This document shows, one piece after another, positions 60,500 to 64,000 of a stretch of 64,000 nucleotides of DNA. Within the stretch, counting starts at the first letter, position 1. Each line of letters opens with the position of its first letter. Source of the stretch: Veillonella sp. GTDB taxonomy: Bacteria; Bacillota; Negativicutes; Veillonellales; Veillonellaceae. Location: the NCBI RefSeq assembly GCF_018364065.1, contig NZ_JAGZMO010000011.1, forward strand, positions 1 to 64,000. Direction: 5' to 3'. The translations under genes were made by a program, and so were the position numbers. Under the pieces are notes generated by a model. That model was not told the origin of the DNA. It saw nothing but the letters and a program-made list of their open reading frames with translations, and ran no database searches.

Positions 60500-61336
60500 A
60501 TGCTAACTATCGGTTGTCATTTATCTATCAGTAAAGGGTATTTACATATGGGCGAAGAAGCGCTCAGTTTAGGGGCTAATACGTTCCAATACTTTACGCG
60601 CAATCCGCGCGGCGGCAAGGCCCGCACATTTGACGAAGCGGACATGAAAGCTTTACAGGATTTTGCGAAGGAACATAATTTTGGCAAAATTCTAGGTCAT
60701 GCACCGTATACGATGAATACTTGCGCAGCCGATCCGGGCTTGCGCGGGTTTGCGAAAAATATGATGCGCGAAGATTTGGAGCGCCTCGAATATTTGCCGG
60801 GCAATTTATATAATTTCCATCCGGGCAGCCATGTAAAGCAGGGCGTGGATCAGGGCATTGAATACATCGTAGAAGCATTGAATGAAACGCTGTTTGAAGG
60901 CATGCAGACGAAGGTTCTTCTAGAAATCATGGCCGGCAAGGGCACCGAAGTGGGCCGCACCTTTGAAGAAATCGCCCGCATTCTGGACGGCGTTAAGTTG
61001 AAAGAATATATGGGCGTGTGCCTTGATACCTGTCATATCCATGAAGGCGGTTACGATGTTATTGACGGCCTGGACAGTGTAGTGGACGAATTTGACCGCG
61101 TTATCGGCTTAGACTATTTGCAGGCGATTCATTTGAATGACTCGAAGAATCCGCGCGGCGCTCACAAAGACCGTCACGAAAAAATCGGCGAAGGCCATAT
61201 CGGCTTGGATGCCATAACACGCATTATTAATCATCCGGCGCTTAGAACATTGCCGTTCTATTTGGAAACACCGAATGAACTGGACGGCTATGCGAAGGAA
61301 ATCGCATTGTTGCGCAGCGTGTATAAAGAGGCGTAA
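60500..61336 (+). CDS. nfo: endonuclease IV (AP endonuclease)
   Basis: Cuts abasic sites in base excision repair. 278 residues, TIM barrel with three Zn: IGCHLSISKG, HAPYTMN, NFHPGSHVKQG, LLEIMAGKGTEVG, GVCLDTCHIHEGGYD, HLNDSKNPRGAHKDRHEKIGEGHIG and FYLETPNE. The catalytic His/Glu/Asp ligands are all present. AAGGAGA lies upstream. Next to perR but in its own unit. Confidence 0.96.
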   Translation: MLTIGCHLSISKGYLHMGEEALSLGANTFQYFTRNPRGGKARTFDEADMKALQDFAKEHNFGKILGHAPYTMNTCAADPGLRGFAKNMMREDLERLEYLPGNLYNFHPGSHVKQGVDQGIEYIVEALNETLFEGMQTKVLLEIMAGKGTEVGRTFEEIARILDGVKLKEYMGVCLDTCHIHEGGYDVIDGLDSVVDEFDRVIGLDYLQAIHLNDSKNPRGAHKDRHEKIGEGHIGLDAITRIINHPALRTLPFYLETPNELDGYAKEIALLRSVYKEA

Positions 61337-61379
61337 GCCGGTTAGAGTATAGATAGAACTTTGGCTTTAGGAATCAGGG

Positions 61380-61462
61380 CTTAGAGTTTAGATCTTAGAT
61401 TTTAAGGCTTAGAACTTAGTCTTAGAGCTTGGGATTTAGGGTTTAGGACTTAGCGTTTAGTA
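61380..61462. repeat. 7-bp tandem repeat, 12 copies
   Basis: YTTAGRN units in phase: CTTAGAG, TTTAGAT, CTTAGAT, TTTAAGG, CTTAGAA, CTTAGT, CTTAGAG, CTTGGGA, TTTAGGG, TTTAGGA, CTTAGCG, TTTAGTA. One copy is a base short. Looser copies extend left to about 61350. Non-coding, between nfo and sbcD. Confidence 0.88.
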
Positions 61463-61486
61463 TTATGAGGTAAGTAAGGAGTCATT

Positions 61487-62671
61487 ATGAGAATACTACA
61501 CACTGCGGATTGGCATTTGGGGCGTATTTTTTATGCGCGCCATCTGACGGAGGATCAGGCCTACGTATTGGAGCATCAATTTTTAAAATTGCTGACGGAA
61601 GCGAAGATTGATGTAGTAGTTATTGCCGGTGATATTTTTGACAGAGCGGTACCGCCTGTAGAAGCGGTGGAACTGTGGGATACAGTGCTAACGAAAGTCG
61701 CCAAAGAGTTAAAAATACCGGTCCTCGTTATCGGCGGTAACCACGACAGCGCGGAACGCCTGGAAGTGGGCAAAGAACTGTTCGCCCCTATGGGCTTTCA
61801 TGTGTGGGGACGCATGGACCGGGCGCTAACGCCATTGGAACTGGCCGATGAACATGGTTCGGTTTGGTTCTGCCCATTTCCATTTACAGAACCTCGCTCG
61901 GTTCGCAATACCTTGGAAAGCGTGCAGGCCAATTTAGGCAAAACGCTGATTGAAGAGACCGTTGCTACCGATTATGGCTACACCTATTTGGCCTGGTCTC
62001 AATATATACAGAGTCTTATTCCGGAAGGGCAACGCAGTGTGGCCATGGCTCATGCTATGGTGGCAGGCAGTGAAACGTCGCCGTCGGAGCGGCCTCTGGT
62101 TATCGGCGGTTCCGCCAATGTGGGGATGGATGTATTTTCTCCGTTTAACTATACCGCTTTAGGACATATCCATCGTCCGCAGCAAATGGGACGACCTGAA
62201 ACACGTTACAGCGGTTCCCTTTTAAAATATTCCTTTGATGAAGCAAATTATAATAAAAGTTTCACCATCATTGATATGGATGGAGACGGAAACTGCCAAA
62301 TTGAAACCGTGCCGATTACGCCACCTCATGATGTGGTTGTGCTGGACGGTGAATTTAATGACCTTATTACTAATGTGGATTTACAGACAAAACACAAGGA
62401 GGACTACGTTTTGTTCCGACTTCTGGACAAATCTCCTGTGATTGACGGCATGCCTCGTTTGCGTGCCGCTTATCCTATGGCCATGAGTCTTGAATTGGCT
62501 GGTCGCATGGAACAGTCCGCTGATGCGGTGCAGGACGTATCCTATAAAAATTTGTCGGAATCGGAACTGTTTGAACAATTTACGGCCGCCGTTCGTGATG
62601 AACCTTTGACGGAGGAAGAGAAGACCTATATAAACCGTCTGTGGAATCGCATTTTGAAGGAGGAGCAATGA
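61487..62671 (+). CDS. sbcD: SbcCD nuclease subunit D
   Basis: Mre11-type phosphoesterase of the SbcCD complex, which cuts DNA hairpins and blocked ends. 394 residues. HTADWHLGR, VVIAGDIFDRAVPP, GGNHDSAERL, MAHAMVAGSE and YTALGHIHRPQQMG give the metal ligands in order. A C-terminal capping domain follows. AAGGAG is 7 bases upstream. The stop overlaps the sbcC start (ATGA). Confidence 0.95.
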   Translation: MRILHTADWHLGRIFYARHLTEDQAYVLEHQFLKLLTEAKIDVVVIAGDIFDRAVPPVEAVELWDTVLTKVAKELKIPVLVIGGNHDSAERLEVGKELFAPMGFHVWGRMDRALTPLELADEHGSVWFCPFPFTEPRSVRNTLESVQANLGKTLIEETVATDYGYTYLAWSQYIQSLIPEGQRSVAMAHAMVAGSETSPSERPLVIGGSANVGMDVFSPFNYTALGHIHRPQQMGRPETRYSGSLLKYSFDEANYNKSFTIIDMDGDGNCQIETVPITPPHDVVVLDGEFNDLITNVDLQTKHKEDYVLFRLLDKSPVIDGMPRLRAAYPMAMSLELAGRMEQSADAVQDVSYKNLSESELFEQFTAAVRDEPLTEEEKTYINRLWNRILKEEQ

Positions 62672-64000
62672 AACCTATTTCACTTACCATCAGTGCATTT
62701 GGTCCCTTTTGCAAGACCATGACCTTAGACTTTGATGACTTGAAAAATCATAAGCTCTTTTTAATTGCAGGACCTACGGGCGCCGGTAAAACGACAATCT
62801 TGGATGCCATGGTTTTTGCCCTATTCGGAGAAACCAGTGGCGGTCTTCGCAGCGGTCAGACCATGCGCAGTGATTATGCAGACGATGAGACACCTACGAA
62901 AGTGGAGTTTATTTTCTCTATTGGAACACAACAATACCGCATTGAACGGCAACCGAAACAAGAGCTGAAAAAACGGCGCGGCACAGGGACCCGTATGTAT
63001 GAAGCGACTGCCATTTTATGGTCCTGGCAGGATGGGGCATGGCAGGAATACAGTAGCCGCAGCACGGATATAGCCAATAAGATCCAGGAAATTCTAGGCT
63101 TTCGTCTTAATCAGTTTTTGCAGGTTGTACTGCTTCCACAAGGTGAGTTCCGTAAATTACTCGTTGCCAATACGTCAGATCGTGAGGCACTCATGCACAG
63201 TCTTTTTAAGACAGATGTGTTCAAGCGTTTACAGGATATGCTAAAAGACGAATATGACGAAGTGGTGGCATCGGCTAAAACAGTGATTGATCGGCAGCAA
63301 TATTTGCTGCAGTCTGAAAATGTAGATACTTATGCGGCACTTAAGGATTCACTGACTGTAAAACAGCAAGGATTGAGCGATAGTGAGACAAAGTTCGCAG
63401 CGTTTAAGAAGGATTTTGATGCGGTAACTAAGATTTACGACAATAATGTGAAGCGTGCCCAATTGGAACAGGAATTGGAACGATTCCGACAACGAGAAGA
63501 GACATTACTTGGCAAGCGAGCCGAGATGAATGCGGTGGATGTCATTGTAAAACAGTTGGCCGCCTATAAACCTATTGCAATGCATAAACAACGAATTGAT
63601 GAATTGAATACGGAGCAGCAAGCGTTGAATGACAGTTTGTTTAATTTGGCGGAGTCACTGAAAGAGATTGTAAAAGAGAAGGCGCAGCTCACTGCAGAAT
63701 ATGAGAAGTTGCAAAGTTTGGAAGATACACGTAAAGCCTATGAGAGCATTTTGCAAGAAGCTTTGAAGACGAAACAGAAGCTTGCGGAAGCCGATTTGCT
63801 GGATAAGAAAATTGCTACCGACTCGGCGAAGCTTGCCTTGGAAGAGGAAAACATAAAGGGGCTGAACGAGGAGTTGGAACAACGTCGCGCCTTAATGATG
63901 GACCTGGAACAGAAGCAAAATGAACTTCGTGCAGCTGTAGACGGCGAAGGGATGCTGCTGAACGAGCAGACCCTTTGGAATGACGGTTTGCGTCATGTAA
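62668..64000 (+). CDS. sbcC: SbcCD nuclease subunit C, 5' part (partial)
   Basis: Rad50-type ATPase partner of SbcD. The frame opens at ATG 62668, with GGAGGAG just upstream, and runs past the right edge (444 codons seen). Residues 1-180 form the N-lobe: Walker A IAGPTGAGKTTILDAMVFALFGE and the Q-loop LPQGEFRKLLVA. From about 190 on, it is a long coiled coil rich in Glu, Gln, Lys and Leu. The hook and C-lobe are outside the window. Confidence 0.95.
   Translation, partial: MKPISLTISAFGPFCKTMTLDFDDLKNHKLFLIAGPTGAGKTTILDAMVFALFGETSGGLRSGQTMRSDYADDETPTKVEFIFSIGTQQYRIERQPKQELKKRRGTGTRMYEATAILWSWQDGAWQEYSSRSTDIANKIQEILGFRLNQFLQVVLLPQGEFRKLLVANTSDREALMHSLFKTDVFKRLQDMLKDEYDEVVASAKTVIDRQQYLLQSENVDTYAALKDSLTVKQQGLSDSETKFAAFKKDFDAVTKIYDNNVKRAQLEQELERFRQREETLLGKRAEMNAVDVIVKQLAAYKPIAMHKQRIDELNTEQQALNDSLFNLAESLKEIVKEKAQLTAEYEKLQSLEDTRKAYESILQEALKTKQKLAEADLLDKKIATDSAKLALEEENIKGLNEELEQRRALMMDLEQKQNELRAAVDGEGMLLNEQTLWNDGLRHV

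Noticed and set aside
11758..61462. Repeat arrays as CRISPR
   Set aside because: Units are 7-25 bp with no spacers between them, and no cas genes are present.
1..64000. tRNA, rRNA, tmRNA or insertion sequences
   Set aside because: No TTCGAAT-type T-loop contexts, rRNA blocks, transposase-like frames or flanking terminal inverted repeats were seen by eye.

Overview
The window reads as chromosome of an anaerobic, diderm member of the Firmicutes class Negativicutes, most likely Veillonellaceae-like (inference). Support: an OmpA-type porin with signal peptide, beta-barrel, Pro-rich linker and peptidoglycan-binding domain sits among clearly Firmicutes-type genes (PerR-like Fur protein, YlbF, pyruvate kinase with a C-terminal PEP-utilizer domain, PurF with Fe-S cysteines), with a one-subunit pyruvate:ferredoxin oxidoreductase. 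I see no rRNA, tRNA, CRISPR array, prophage or insertion sequence.

Layout. 1-2.1 kb: tail of a LysR regulator, xpt, and two tandem YbjN-like paralogues. 2.2-9.7 kb: a purine operon purE-C-F-M-N-H-D behind a good promoter; purL, purQ and purB are not here. 9.9-14.9 kb: XRE regulator, metallo-hydrolase, moaC, trmL, ylbF-murB, rplM-rpsI. 15-23.6 kb: OmpA-like porin, Bcr/CflA transporter, panD-panC plus a BASS-family (PanS-like) transporter behind an attenuator, a LysR gene divergent from an NAD(P)-binding protein, a hydrolase-gene remnant, and an exported alpha/beta hydrolase. 23.8-30.4 kb: zwf-pgl, tatA, a CopZ-like protein, a cupin, typA and a YgjP-like metallopeptidase. 30.5-36.7 kb: dnaE, pyk, a BI-1 family membrane protein. 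37-43.7 kb: LysR, a structured non-coding element, an unusual citrate-lyase pair (fused CitD-CitE and CitF), a methyltransferase, then a minus-strand LysR and a membrane-anchored coiled-coil protein. 44.5-51.5 kb: PFOR, a secreted WG-repeat protein, putP. 51.7-64 kb: recQ, thyA, folA, tex, a DEAD-box helicase, perR with its own operator, nfo, sbcD and the start of sbcC.

Two things stand out. First, the citrate-lyase locus encodes a CitD-CitE fusion in which the serine that normally carries the phosphoribosyl-dephospho-CoA arm is replaced (E-K-Q-D instead of E-S-x-D), and no citC, citX or citG lies nearby; this suggests a lyase that works without a covalently attached cofactor, perhaps on free CoA esters. 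Second, at least ten intergenic gaps hold short AT-rich tandem repeats, each with its own unit (7, 9, 12, 13-14, 14, 15, 18, 21, 25 bp), and a 42-nt version lies inside the 3' end of the citDE gene. They look like locally born minisatellites and are not explained by any gene.

Functional themes are purine, pantothenate and thymidylate/folate supply, central carbon flow (Zwf, Pgl, Pyk, PFOR, citrate lyase), and genome maintenance with oxidative-stress control (DnaE, RecQ, Nfo, SbcCD, PerR). Starts were chosen from ribosome binding sites and family length; many differ from the longest open frame.
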